Assembly: GCA_002506825.1 (NCBI GenBank)
Contig: DAYH01000022.1
Coordinates: 17,733-55,949, forward strand
Direction of reading: 5' to 3'
Length of the DNA stretch: 38,217 nucleotides
Source: Euryarchaeota archaeon UBA103
GTDB taxonomy: Archaea > Thermoplasmatota > Poseidoniia > Poseidoniales > Thalassarchaeaceae
The notes under the pieces are model-generated. The model did no database searches. It saw only the letters and a list, made by a program, of their open reading frames with translations, and had not been told where the DNA came from. A program made the translations under genes and the position numbers. Positions 7,993 to 18,700 of the stretch are shown piece by piece. Every line of letters begins with the position of its first letter. Position 1 is the first letter of the stretch.

Positions 7993-8742
7993 ATGAGATC
8001 TTTCACACTAGTTCAAAACCTTCTAACTGCCTTGGTAGTACCTTTTCTAGCTCTCATTGTAGGTCTTTCCTCTCTACCGGGAATCTATATTCTGTTCAAG
8101 ATTATGGATTTCTTTGGAACTAGTGCCTCTACCTTCAATCAGATAGACAGCGTTCCATTGGAGGACTTTGTTGTTGTTGGAATTGGTCTCGGTATGGGAA
8201 TAACAGCTTGGGGGGTTACTCTAGTGATCTCCTCCGGATTATTGGGGGGTTTATTCCGACCGAGGCTAGAGCCAGGGAGATATCCACTGAAGTCTTTTGT
8301 AACAATCCAATGGGCTTGGTCTATGATTTTTCATAGAATTGCCCTTTTCTTCTTACCGTTTCTGGTTCCTTCATTCATAGGTAATGCGTTTTATAGAATG
8401 TCAGGGGCTAAGTTGGGCAAAGGAGTGCAGATTAACACGGCACATGTCAATGATGCGGGATCTGTAACCCTAGAAGACGGTGTTGTGATAGGCGGAAATG
8501 CCATAATCAACGCTCATTTGACTGAGAAGGGAGAATTGGTAATGGCTCCTGTGAGTATTGGCAAGGACGCATTAATTGGAATGGGCTCGGTTATCCAGCC
8601 TGGTTGTGTTATCGGAGAGGGAGCCATTGTGGCTTCGAGAGCTGTTGTACCTAAGTGGACAAAAATCCCCGCAGGCGAAGTATGGGCTGGAGTTCCAGCT
8701 AGATGTATCAGGCTGGCAGATGGCTCTAAACCAGAGCAATGA
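7993..8742 (+). CDS. Membrane-anchored left-handed beta-helix (hexapeptide-repeat) acyltransferase-like protein
   Basis: The N-terminal part (about residues 1-140) has three or four hydrophobic helices. The C-terminal part is a hexapeptide-repeat helix: KLGKGVQINTAHVNDAG, VTLEDGVVIGGNAIINAH, VSIGKDALIGMGSVIQPG, CVIGEGAIVASRAVV. It ends with KIPAGEVWAGVPARCIR, the closing loop typical of CysE/WbbJ-type acetyltransferases. This architecture resembles the C-terminal region of Pls/PosA-type synthetases. A role in acylating a sugar, lipid head group or peptide at the inner face of the membrane is inferred. It starts 9 bases after the MFS stop with AGTGAT as a likely ribosome site, so the two form an operon. 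It converges on the coiled-coil gene. Confidence 0.8.
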   Translation: MRSFTLVQNLLTALVVPFLALIVGLSSLPGIYILFKIMDFFGTSASTFNQIDSVPLEDFVVVGIGLGMGITAWGVTLVISSGLLGGLFRPRLEPGRYPLKSFVTIQWAWSMIFHRIALFFLPFLVPSFIGNAFYRMSGAKLGKGVQINTAHVNDAGSVTLEDGVVIGGNAIINAHLTEKGELVMAPVSIGKDALIGMGSVIQPGCVIGEGAIVASRAVVPKWTKIPAGEVWAGVPARCIRLADGSKPEQ

Positions 8743-8752
8743 GACTTTTTCC

Positions 8753-9385
8753 TCATGCTTCTTCTGATTGCTCTGAAGTATCGGGAGCCTCTTCCTCGGT
8801 GGTGGCGTTTTCAGCTGCTGCCTCTTTTACCGCCTCCAGAGTCTCATCCATTCTATCTCTGAAAGTGTCCTGCTTCTCCTGGAACTCCTTGAAGTACTCC
8901 ATAGCCCTGTCAATCATCTCAAATCTTGTCTCGGTAACCTTCTTGATATCCTCGAAGATCTTCATGTGCTCTACATACCAGTCATCTCTTGCCTTCAATT
9001 CGCTAGTAGCGGTCTGGAGTGCTTCGTCTAGCTCCTCGGCGACATCGAAAACCCTACCAAGCCTAGCTTGCTCCCTGGTGTACATCTCTTCCATCTTCTC
9101 AAGTTCGGGTTCGAGATGCTTTACTCTTGTTCCAGCCTTGGCAGACTCCAACTCTAGATTCCTGATTCGACTATCCTTCTCATTGAGAAGATCGCCCAAA
9201 CCCTCCTTCTCGATTTCCTTGTCGATCGCATCCTTCTCGAGGACTTCAATGTGGGCTTTGGCATCCGCAAGCTCGGATTCGATTGCCTGATAGGCCACAT
9301 ATAGCTTGTCGAGTCTTTCCTTCTCCATGGCTAGTTGCTCGCCCAAATCGTCCTGTTCGACAGGCATTGTTTCCTCATCGCTCAT
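8753..9385 (-). CDS. Acidic coiled-coil protein, 210 aa
   Basis: The protein is almost entirely predicted coiled coil. Heptad-like stretches run from about residue 14 (LGEQLAMEKERLDKLYVAYQ) to about residue 190, with a Glu-rich unstructured tail (TTEEEAPDTSEQSEEA). There is no signal peptide or membrane segment, so it is probably cytoplasmic. It could be a structural, chromosome-associated or polar-scaffold protein; I recognise no specific family. I chose ATG 9385 over the upstream TTG (9397). A TTAAA element near 9418-9423 lies about 35 bases upstream, which would give a very short leader. It converges on the acyltransferase gene with 10 bases between stops. Confidence 0.75.
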   Translation of the reverse strand: MSDEETMPVEQDDLGEQLAMEKERLDKLYVAYQAIESELADAKAHIEVLEKDAIDKEIEKEGLGDLLNEKDSRIRNLELESAKAGTRVKHLEPELEKMEEMYTREQARLGRVFDVAEELDEALQTATSELKARDDWYVEHMKIFEDIKKVTETRFEMIDRAMEYFKEFQEKQDTFRDRMDETLEAVKEAAAENATTEEEAPDTSEQSEEA

Positions 9386-9466
9386 GTTGTATCCCAAACA
9401 GTTGGACTACTGCTTCCCCTTTAACCCCGGCGGAAACGGGATACAAATACTTGTGATTAGGTGTAT

Positions 9467-10879
9467 TCATCTCGAAATCGCGGCTACAGTCGTTGCTAAA
9501 ACCGCCGTAAGTCTCTTTGCTGACGGAATATGGAGCTTCTCGTCTGGACCATGTGCATTATTTCCAGGCCCGGAGGCACCCGTACACAGAAACTTGGCAC
9601 TGGGGTATCTACTTTGCATCATAGCCATGAATGGGATTGTACCGCCAATCCAAGTTGCCAATGGGGGTTTACCTGTGAAATGGATAGAGGATTCGGTAAT
9701 GGCCCTCCTTACCTCTCCCTCCAAAGGTGGAGAATGGAACCCATTTGCTGAAGAATCGGGAGAAAAGGTAACTTGCGCTCCATATGGAGGATCTTTCTCC
9801 AAGGTTTCCTTCAGTATTGGCTCGAGAGCGTCAGCATCGACTCCGGGAGGTATCCTGAAGCTCAATTTAAGATCGGTATTGGTCCTCAGAACATTCCCAG
9901 CCACCTGTACCGAAGGGAGTCCGTCAGCTCCGATGACGCATAGTGAGGGTTGCCAATTCATTCCCAGAATCATATCAGCAGTATCCTCTGAAACCGGTTT
10001 GAGGGAGTCCACCGTTGGGAGCTGATCCCAAAGTGAGTTTCCGACGACTCCGGCCAATGATTCTGCCTTTTTTCTCAGATCATCCGATATATCAACATGC
10101 ATTTCTGGAATCAGAATCTGGCCGGAATTTGAATCCTCCACCCTATCCAATAGTGTCCTAGCTATTCTAAATGAAGAAGGTATTGAGCCTCCAGAGGTAC
10201 CCGAGTGTATACCCTCATGTGAGACTTTGATTGAAAGAGTGCCGGAGATAAGTCCCCTTAGTGCTTCAGTAATCCAAATATGCTCGTAGTCGGGACCTCC
10301 GCTATCCATTACTACAATCATATCTGGCTCCCCTAGATCTTCCTTCAGAGCCTCCAGATATGGAGGGAGGTCATAAGATCCCGACTCTTCACATGTCTCG
10401 ATTAGAAATGAGCACTTGGGATGGGGTGTATTGGAGTTCTGTAGAAGCTTCAGAGCGGCTACACAGAGGTACCCCCCATAGCCATCGTCAATACTCCCTC
10501 TTCCGAAGAGCCATGGCCCTCTCCTGACAGCACTCAAAGGCCCAAGTCCCTCAGACCATAGCTCTGGCTTGGATGGTTGCTTATCCAGGTGAGAATAGAA
10601 GACGACCTCTCCCGGTCCCGTGCCCTCGACAGTTATGAGGAGTACAGGAGATCTATCTTCAATCCTATGAACAGAATAGGTCAGTCCATCCAATTCCTGT
10701 CTCTCGACCCATTCACAGAATAGGTCTATGGTGGCGTCAAGCTCTCCTAGTTTATCCCAATCGGGTTCGAAGAGTGGGGATAGTGCCTTTATCTCTATGA
10801 AGTTACTCAGACTGGGTAAAATTGACTGCTCCCATATTTCATCACTCATGCTTAGAAGACCATCCATGTCTTGTTTCAT
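9467..10879 (-). CDS. M20-family zinc peptidase (dipeptidase-like)
   Basis: This is a di-zinc aminoacylase/peptidase of the M20 (ArgE/DapE/carnosinase) type, expected to hydrolyse small peptides or N-acylated amino acids in the cytoplasm. The metal ligands are visible in order: His in FYSHLDKQP, bridging Asp in GRGSIDDGYGG, the Glu pair in IETCEESGS, Asp in VMDSGGPD, and the C-terminal His in NNAHGPDEKL. The lid domain has HEGIHSGTSGGSIPSS. The start is uncertain: ATG 10879 is used, and ATGs at 10867 and 10849 and a TTG at 10903 are alternatives. It lies downstream of the AddA-like gene on the same strand with about 57 bases between, so it may share that transcript. Its link to DNA repair is unclear. 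Confidence 0.9.
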   Translation of the reverse strand: MKQDMDGLLSMSDEIWEQSILPSLSNFIEIKALSPLFEPDWDKLGELDATIDLFCEWVERQELDGLTYSVHRIEDRSPVLLITVEGTGPGEVVFYSHLDKQPSKPELWSEGLGPLSAVRRGPWLFGRGSIDDGYGGYLCVAALKLLQNSNTPHPKCSFLIETCEESGSYDLPPYLEALKEDLGEPDMIVVMDSGGPDYEHIWITEALRGLISGTLSIKVSHEGIHSGTSGGSIPSSFRIARTLLDRVEDSNSGQILIPEMHVDISDDLRKKAESLAGVVGNSLWDQLPTVDSLKPVSEDTADMILGMNWQPSLCVIGADGLPSVQVAGNVLRTNTDLKLSFRIPPGVDADALEPILKETLEKDPPYGAQVTFSPDSSANGFHSPPLEGEVRRAITESSIHFTGKPPLATWIGGTIPFMAMMQSRYPSAKFLCTGASGPGNNAHGPDEKLHIPSAKRLTAVLATTVAAISR

Positions 10880-10936
10880 GTATCGTGGTCCGTAATGTAG
10901 CAAATGGATTCTTCTATCCCGCGTGAGAGGCTTATC

Positions 10937-13900
10937 CTAATTGCAGGTCGAACAAGTGCACGGATATCTAGAAATTGGAGCTTCTGAGGATAGTGCCATT
11001 TCAGTTACTGTGTTCATTGTGATATCTATCTTTTTCAGTGCCTCCGAGAACATGTCCTCTGGATATTCAACGATTCTACCGGTTACTCCAACCAATATTG
11101 CTGGTCTCAGAACCTCTCTGTTAGGTAATCCCCTGCTCCTTCTCTCATCCTCAATGGACTTCAAAGAAAGGTAATACAGTGTTAGTTGCATTGAGTGGTG
11201 TTCGAGAATTTCTCGCTCAGCATTGGATAGTGGATTGAAAGATTCGTTGCCCATGGTGGATATTAGACCGTCGTATTCGTCATCAAAGATGCTCATTGCC
11301 TCCTCCGTCTTCAAATCGATGGGCCTGATGAAGCTACCATCTCCAGTCGACGTGCATAGTACTAGATCTATCACCCCATCCATCTCCAAAGAAGCCTGGG
11401 AAATACTGGACAGCGGCTCTAACCCGTCGGGAGTCCATCTTCCTCTAATCACCTCGTCCATATTCACGTTTCTAGCGATATGGAATGGCATCTCTGTCCG
11501 TAAACCATCTACTACATGTCCATTGACTGGGGCTCCAGAGCATAGCTCTCCTAGAGGCCCCCCCCTGATCCTATCAAGAATGGTGCTCACGATATTGAAG
11601 CACTCATCTTTGTCTACTTCAGGCGGAAGTATTTCTTGGAAAACTTCGTTCACCAGTGAATCATCGGTCAGTCTGTCTGGACTCCTGCTTGTCCATGAGC
11701 TGGGGAGATTGGGAATAGATTTGGCTGGAGGGCCCGGATTCATTAGTCCGATCTCGAATATCCTGTGAATCACTTTACCCAGAGTGGCCGCATCTAAGCC
11801 GGAAGGAAATTTTTGGTTCTCTCGCCACTCAGAGTGGTAATCGGTACTTTTGGCGGATCTTCCTCCTCTCGTCTCAAGCCAGTATCTCCTTGGGCATTCA
11901 TTGAACACCGTGAGGTTGTGTGGAGCGATTCTTACACTATTGGCATTATCATTTCTGGGGATGGGGGCTGTTGGGAGAGGGAGGTTTGCTGAGTCAGAGG
12001 ACGCTTGATCGGTTCTCTCGATCTTCTGCAGGGGCGTCAATACTGTTCTAGTGGCCCTGTTGATTGTGTCGAAACACATTGGATGGTGCATTATGGTAAT
12101 TCCATGGAGGTTTTTGGACCCTAGCATTCCAGAAGTTAGTGCACGCAAAGGATCTATCTCCCTGGTTCCTTTGTTGGTCACATGTGGAGCGGTTTGGGAT
12201 TGGGAATCTTCAGAGGAAAGCCAGTGTGATGTTTTCTCCCCTCTCTTCCAGGAGCCCTGTCTTAGTGATTCGAGCCACATTTCTCCAAGCTGGGGGACTG
12301 ATTTGCCATAGGACCAAGAGAACGTAATTCCCTTTCCGTCCTCCCAGCTTGTCTTCTTGGGGGACCCGCAGATTATCAGCTTGTTCTCGGCTCTTGTGGC
12401 CGCTACGTAGAGTAGTCGTCTTGCCTCGGCATTCCTTCTAGCCAAGTGGGCTTTCTTTACATGTTTCCAAAGTGCGGAAACGGGATCCTTCGAAGGCCAT
12501 GGCTTGGGATGTCCTCCGAATAAATCAGGAGTGACTATCAGCCTCTCTGAAGATTCGATTCTGATATTGGTCTGTCTTCCAGAAAATACATCTGCAAGTA
12601 TTACTACCTTTGATTCTAATCCCTTTGACCCATGAATTGTCATTACCCTGACAGCATCTGAATCGGGTATATTTACTGCTTCTGTACTGTTCTTGTCTCC
12701 CTCTCTGAGCCTACGGACACTGTCGGCGATTACCTTTGAGTCGCCACCGAGATCCCTTGCTAGGGTGCTCACTAGTTGTATGAACTGCTCAGCATCCTGT
12801 CTGGAAGTCTGATCCGGATAGGCCATCAATAAGTCTGACCTGTCCAATGTCTCCTCGAGAGCTTCGACTAGTCTGCTCATCATTGATAGCCTCCCCCACC
12901 TAGAAACCATCTTGCTCTGTCTGTGGTTTACAGCGAAGTCTCGTAATCTGGCTAACATGTCTTCTCCCTTTGATGATCCTCCGATGAACTCCTGCAACTG
13001 ATCGTCATCAAGCCCGATCAGCGGAGATCTAGCCACCCAAGCTGCGTGGTGTGAAGAGTCTGGCCTTGCCATCAGCTGCAGGAGCCCGTCTAAGGCATGT
13101 GCAGTTGGGCGTTGTAGCAGGCTTCCCTCCCTGTCGGCCTGTGCGGGAACTCCGACAACCGAAAGCTCCCTCATTATGCTGTCCCTGAGCTTGCTCCTAC
13201 TTGGAAGAAGGATCATTATGTCACTAGGAAGCGTTGGCTCTTCTGCTGGTAGCTCGCTCCACTTTCCATTTGAAGAAAGGACTCTTACTGGCTCGCCGTT
13301 GATCAGATTTCTTACTCTCAATGCAATTAACATCGCCTGTCTTTCAATGGAGTCTGGCTTTCCAAAACCGAATGAGTCCAGAGGGATAGTGAGATCTTCT
13401 GGGGCATCCACGTCGCCACCTGTAAGAATGGGACAAATCCATTCAACGGATCCGGAAGAGTCCGCCTTATCCTCACACGGACGTAGAGGCTGCGGCGTAG
13501 CATAGAAGTCCCCATCGGGAAAGTCTCTGTGTATGTCTGAAAATACATCATCCCACCAGTGATTCATCGCATCTAGGAGACCTCCCTTAGTACGATAGTT
13601 GACGTCTAGTCGGATTAATCCGTTCCTCCTTCGCTCGACCTCATTGGCTTTTGGTGTTCGGCCTCTGTCTGGAAGGTCGAAAGGCACCCAAGGGGTTGCG
13701 TCGATTCCTGATCGATGTGCCAATGTTTTTGCTTGTTTGATTCCCAGAATATGTGCGTTCCTGGGGTCTCTACTACTGTCTACCTTCCGCAGTGGAGGCT
13801 TTTCTCGTAAGAGGGGGATGCTTGCGAATTCGTGTTGGTTTATCGCCATCAGTGTTCTAGCATACTCCAGGAATCCGACGACTTCCGCCTGTCTGAATGC

Positions 13901-15799
13901 ATAGATGCTCTGCTTGACATCACCGACGTAGCATATCGTAGGTTGCCATGGCGTATCGGGACTTGGGGACTCTCCCTGTAAGACGCTCCTCTCTCCCCAG
14001 AGCCTAGACAGAAGTCTCCATTGAAGAGGAGAGTTATCCTGGGCTTCGTCGATGATGAATGCCCTGAATCTCCTACGGATGGTCCTGAGAAGTTCGTATC
14101 TCCTTTCCAAATCTAATCTTATCGCACTCAGGTTTGAGGCTGTCTCTCCTGCTGAGTTTGGATTATCCTCCAAAAGTGACATCTGATGTAATGCTCTGAT
14201 GATATGGTCATCTCTCCAAGGCTCATCACCTATCGAGTCTAGCTCTCTGATTACCTCTGTAGGGTAGTACTTACGGCATACTTCTGGGCATTTGGACAGT
14301 AGCAGATCGCTTGCCAGGGCCTGTATGTCATCGAAGTCGTGAACCCCCTCTCTTTCCTTCATTCTTTTCAGAATTCCTTTGAAGCCGAGATGGGCTAGTC
14401 TGAGATCATCCAGATTCCTAGCTTCGGCCTCTATTGTGAAGTAGTATCTCTCAGATTTTTCCCCCTGTGGAAGTCTGTCAGGAATGATATCTGGGAGAGG
14501 GAATAGGGATTTCCCTCGAGAGGGGGGCGAACAGGGAGGAGGAGTGGGGTCTAAGAGCATCGCAATCTGAGCAAAATGCAGAGTCAGGAGACCGTTAGAA
14601 TCGGTCCATGCTTCCCTAATTCTCTCTATTTCCAGATTCAGCGCTTGTTTGGTGGACTCCTTGAAGTGCTTATCCTTTATTGCGCTCCAGGACTTAACCC
14701 CCCTTGGCCATAGATTATCATCTGGAATATTTTGACGGGGGAATATGGTTGGAGAGTCGGATTGGACTGTCGTCGCGCTGGCAGTACAGTCCAAATGACT
14801 CGCAAGCCAGACTAGTTGTTCCCATGTATCCGAAGGGATCTGTTGATTTAATGATATTAAGCAAGCCATTCTTGATTCGTCTGGAATTCCTCCAGCGACC
14901 ATTTCGGGAGCGCCCAAGACGATATCGCAGTATCTCTGACTAATTTCATTTATTCTCATACACAGTGACTCTATGCGATGACTATCTGTTGAAGAGAGAA
15001 TTCTTTCCCTCAGGAGAAGAGGGTCTACTCGACCATTATTATCTGTAATTCTCCTGAGTCCTTCGTCGATAAAAACCGATTTCCTGACAAGTCCGCTCAG
15101 CAGCCTTGCGGCTGTCTTTCTGCCAGAATATCTCCTAGCTATTCTTTCTCTGGCTTCAAGTACTTCTAAGGCTATATCCGCTGGAATTCCAGCATCTACC
15201 GCATCACCCAGGCCAGAGACTGAGCTTGGTAGTCTCCAAAGTGTATCGAGAGCATCTTCGATGAGGAGGATTCTACTTGCGTCGGAAATATTCTCTCTGC
15301 TGAGAGCATCTCCGAGGAATCCCCTATATGGGGAAACTAATTGGTTGAAGAATGAGTCTATTGTTCCTATTGGGGCGTCCTCGAGGAGAGTGAGAAGTTG
15401 TTCTGGGAGGCCGGAGTGGGTCACTCTTGGATCCCCTCTAGAGTGGTCGGATATTGAGGAGGAGCTCATTCTTAATTTCGATATCTCATCCCTCAGCCTA
15501 TGCCTCATCTCATCGGCCGCCTTGTTAGTGAATGTTAGCAACACTACCTCTCCTGGAAGAAGGCCGGGGTGGTGTTCAGGGTTGACAGTTTCAGAAGATG
15601 GCGAGATTAGCATCCCTCCGCCAAGAGGAGGGGGCCTCTCTGGAACTGGTAGAATTCTAGTGGCCCTCTGATCACCACAGAGATAGTGCTCAATGACTCT
15701 GTCAATGATGGTCTTGGTCTTGCCTGTCCCTGCTCCAGCATCGATCACGATATGGGAATCCAGGTTTAGCGCCAGTCTCTGAGCGGTATTGGGAAGCAT
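10937..15799 (-). CDS. AddA/RecB-like UvrD-family helicase with C-terminal RecB-type nuclease
   Basis: This 1620-residue SF1A helicase-nuclease is predicted to process double-strand DNA ends. Helicase motifs in order: Walker A GAGTGKT (22-28), motif Ia LTFTNKAADEM, motif II DEAQD (about 583), motif III GDVKQSIYAFR, motif IV NYRTKGG, motif V MTIHGSKGLE (about 1056) and motif VI LLYVAATRAENKL (about 1130). The nuclease keeps GKVIHRIFE (about 1343), DGVIDLV (about 1475), PIDLKTE (about 1495) and the QLTLYY helix. A Cys in NECPRRYWL (about 1301) and a terminal CTCSTC (C1614, C1616, C1619) could hold a 4Fe-4S cluster around the nuclease, which ordinary AddA lacks. The start ATG overlaps the AddB-like stop by one base (TGATG), implying translational coupling. 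Confidence 0.88.
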   Translation of the reverse strand: MLPNTAQRLALNLDSHIVIDAGAGTGKTKTIIDRVIEHYLCGDQRATRILPVPERPPPLGGGMLISPSSETVNPEHHPGLLPGEVVLLTFTNKAADEMRHRLRDEISKLRMSSSSISDHSRGDPRVTHSGLPEQLLTLLEDAPIGTIDSFFNQLVSPYRGFLGDALSRENISDASRILLIEDALDTLWRLPSSVSGLGDAVDAGIPADIALEVLEARERIARRYSGRKTAARLLSGLVRKSVFIDEGLRRITDNNGRVDPLLLRERILSSTDSHRIESLCMRINEISQRYCDIVLGAPEMVAGGIPDESRMACLISLNQQIPSDTWEQLVWLASHLDCTASATTVQSDSPTIFPRQNIPDDNLWPRGVKSWSAIKDKHFKESTKQALNLEIERIREAWTDSNGLLTLHFAQIAMLLDPTPPPCSPPSRGKSLFPLPDIIPDRLPQGEKSERYYFTIEAEARNLDDLRLAHLGFKGILKRMKEREGVHDFDDIQALASDLLLSKCPEVCRKYYPTEVIRELDSIGDEPWRDDHIIRALHQMSLLEDNPNSAGETASNLSAIRLDLERRYELLRTIRRRFRAFIIDEAQDNSPLQWRLLSRLWGERSVLQGESPSPDTPWQPTICYVGDVKQSIYAFRQAEVVGFLEYARTLMAINQHEFASIPLLREKPPLRKVDSSRDPRNAHILGIKQAKTLAHRSGIDATPWVPFDLPDRGRTPKANEVERRRNGLIRLDVNYRTKGGLLDAMNHWWDDVFSDIHRDFPDGDFYATPQPLRPCEDKADSSGSVEWICPILTGGDVDAPEDLTIPLDSFGFGKPDSIERQAMLIALRVRNLINGEPVRVLSSNGKWSELPAEEPTLPSDIMILLPSRSKLRDSIMRELSVVGVPAQADREGSLLQRPTAHALDGLLQLMARPDSSHHAAWVARSPLIGLDDDQLQEFIGGSSKGEDMLARLRDFAVNHRQSKMVSRWGRLSMMSRLVEALEETLDRSDLLMAYPDQTSRQDAEQFIQLVSTLARDLGGDSKVIADSVRRLREGDKNSTEAVNIPDSDAVRVMTIHGSKGLESKVVILADVFSGRQTNIRIESSERLIVTPDLFGGHPKPWPSKDPVSALWKHVKKAHLARRNAEARRLLYVAATRAENKLIICGSPKKTSWEDGKGITFSWSYGKSVPQLGEMWLESLRQGSWKRGEKTSHWLSSEDSQSQTAPHVTNKGTREIDPLRALTSGMLGSKNLHGITIMHHPMCFDTINRATRTVLTPLQKIERTDQASSDSANLPLPTAPIPRNDNANSVRIAPHNLTVFNECPRRYWLETRGGRSAKSTDYHSEWRENQKFPSGLDAATLGKVIHRIFEIGLMNPGPPAKSIPNLPSSWTSRSPDRLTDDSLVNEVFQEILPPEVDKDECFNIVSTILDRIRGGPLGELCSGAPVNGHVVDGLRTEMPFHIARNVNMDEVIRGRWTPDGLEPLSSISQASLEMDGVIDLVLCTSTGDGSFIRPIDLKTEEAMSIFDDEYDGLISTMGNESFNPLSNAEREILEHHSMQLTLYYLSLKSIEDERRSRGLPNREVLRPAILVGVTGRIVEYPEDMFSEALKKIDITMNTVTEMALSSEAPISRYPCTCSTCN

Positions 15800-18700
15800 C
15801 AGTAGTCATCCTCCATCTTGACTACGCAGATACTACTGACCGGGCAGTATCTGCATACTGATTTTGAAGGGGTTGGATGTACTCTTCCCTCCACGGCTCC
15901 CTGTGCGACTCCTAACGCAACTGACAGTCTCTGGGCCATCCATGCTCTGAATGAGTCACTCTTTGGATTGTTTGACTCGTCTGGAAACCTGTGTAACCCA
16001 CTCGTTAGAGAAGTCGTTTCCCCCACGGCTAGATTTTCTAATTCTGACCGATACCTGCCCGATGGTTCGACAAGGTGTTCTGTGGAGTGGCCAATAGTTG
16101 AGATTCCTGCTCCTACTACCAAGTCTCCGGGATGGTTCAGCTCCCAAGATCTGGCATATATCGCCAGTTGTAGTTCATTTAGGAGTCCTTCTTTGTTCCT
16201 GTCTGAAGGTTTTTTCTCTGAGGTCTTCAGATCTCTAATAATTACTCTTCTACGTGGCTTCCAATCGTCTCTTTCGAAGAGTCTCAGGGGGGCTATCTCA
16301 TTGGAGCCTTGAGTATCGACCCACTGATTGCCATCCTTGTCAAAGGGGATTATGTCCACTCTGTCTATCTTCCCATTTACCATTATTGTATTTATCTGGG
16401 TTTGATTTGGGCTAGTTTCATTCGGATTCAAAGAAATCTCCATACCATTATCTGTTCCACTGGATATTTCCCATTCCAATGCAATGGGCATTGAGTCTGA
16501 GAGTTCCATTTCTGATCTTATCATAGCACCGATCCTCCCCCCCAGAGGGACTTCGGAGGGATTGGATAGCCAAGATTTCCATTCTCTGTGCGACATTCCG
16601 GTAAGCATTCTGAGCCTGAAGGTGGAAACTCCGTCAGACCTTTCCAACCAAGGCGCCAGTTTATCGAGGATTTCAAGAGCAGTCTTCATTATCTCTTGCT
16701 CACTTAATCCCGATTTAGAGACATTAAAGGGCAATTTTGTACCTAGTACTTCTCCTATGTCTCTCTCTACTTGCTCCTCCATATCTAGGATTTCACAAAT
16801 CAAATCATGATGGATTTGATGAAGCAGGTCTCCATGTATTCTCGGATCGAGATCTTCACTCTGAGTCTCTTCATCTCTGATCTTGAGCCCTCTAGTCAAC
16901 CACCCCCTTCTTGGGCATTTGGCCCATTCTTGTAGTCTGCTTGGTGACCAAAGTTGTTTTTCTTGACTAGCGCCATCCGAGTATCCGTGCCTTCTATCAG
17001 ATACATCTGAACCTGATGGAATTGGATTGAATGGACGGGGGTCGATAGTTACAGAGTTTTTTCCACCGTTGCTGGTAGCTCCTATGACCGGCCATCTAGT
17101 AGAATTCCTAGGGGGCTCGACTCCGTCAGGGGTCTTTCGTGTCAGATCTTCATAATCGAAAGAAATAACTCTATTTCTATACCCTTCAGGAAGATATCCT
17201 TCATCATCCGCCTTCCTTGGCTGTCTTCGCTCCCTGTCCCTCTGAAGATCTCTGTCTAATGGAATCGTAATCGCACTGGGGTTCAGGGGCGGATTTATTG
17301 AAGCCTTCATTTGTTGGATGAGGATTCCGTCGTGTTGCTTTAGCTCTCTAGGACCGAGATTATCCTCAGATTTGGGGTCGAAATGGATAGATATTTTGCA
17401 ATGGGGAATAATTTCCTCTATCGGAGCCGCCAGAGGTGAGGACTTGTCGGAACTGGGGTCTATCAAAAACGTCTTATTGCAACCGTTGAGTATGTGAGAA
17501 ATGTAGTGACGAGCCTTGATTATCGGTGTATCTGGCCTCAGTAGTTCGAATCTGTGCCTCTCCATTTCTCCGATAAATGGTATTTTTGGCGACCTTAGAT
17601 TCCAAGATGATGATGCGGTGTTGGCTAGTATTGCCACATCAGAGTTACAGCCCAGGGAATCTTTTGGGGTCATGACCCTTAGTCTAGAGCTGACTCCTGA
17701 TACCGGAACAGGGAGATTGGTAGATTTCAGGATGGAGGACATCTCTACTACCCAGTCTATTCCTCCTCTTGGCGGGGCTTGCCCGACTGAACTTTGAAGC
17801 GTCCTGAGTACCTCGTGCTCGGAGGTTATTGTCTGAATAATGGATACTACTGGTAGCGATATCCCATCCAATGACTCCTCCACGATACTGGTGTCTATTT
17901 GTCGTATAATATCTCTGAACCACTCATCTCCAGTAGAGGGTGGCGATGGAACTTCGAGAGTCTTTCCTGAGTAACATCCGGTGACTAGCCTTTGTTCTGA
18001 GAGGAGCCTTCTATCTGAGGGCTCTAGGAGAGGGCTGATTGACGAAGCGATTGCGATTAGCCACCACTGTGTCGATTCACGTGAAGTTCCTTTCTCGTCA
18101 TTCTTGGGTGGCCTACAAAGGGCCTCCATCCATCTCTGCAAAGCGCCCGGGCCCCCGAGAATATGCTCTGATCTAGCAATCTTGGACAGGAGTTCGATAT
18201 CTGGTATGGGGAGGATTTCGCTATGCGTGTCGTTATCGTGGAACGCTGAAAATGGCGAAAGGGATTCCTGTACGGCCAACAATCTTAGCTTCTCCATGGA
18301 GAAAGAATTCGGGCCGCTCCCGATGTTAGCCAACTCATGCAACCAGTGACCTAGTGGCGATTGTGTTACGGGTATCTTTTCTCCGGAGATTGGCAATCCG
18401 ATATCTTGTATCATTTTGTTCCATCTGGATTGATTTTCTTCATATGCTGGATCGACAATCAAGACTGTGGCGCTTTCTTGCTCTTCGAGAATACCCCTGG
18501 CAATTGAGATAGAAGCATCGAAAGACTGGTCTTCCCTATTAACGAATACTCTGTCAACGATTGGCATATCTTTCTCATTACTTATTTGATGTCTAGGAAT
18601 CCATTTAGGGAGGTCATTTGGATCGGTTACGGGGAAATCATCTACCAGTTGAAAACCATGTAGGCCTAACCTGTAGCTTCCAGGATATGTCAACTGGTGA

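Noticed and set aside
8739..9290. Plus-strand open frame of 183 codons, very Ser-rich
   Set aside because: It is the complement of the Glu/Lys-rich coiled-coil gene; Ser and Leu runs are the expected shadow of such codons.
11223..11768. Plus-strand open frame of 181 codons inside the AddA-like gene
   Set aside because: It is antisense to the nuclease domain with clear catalytic residues, and has no start signals or motif.
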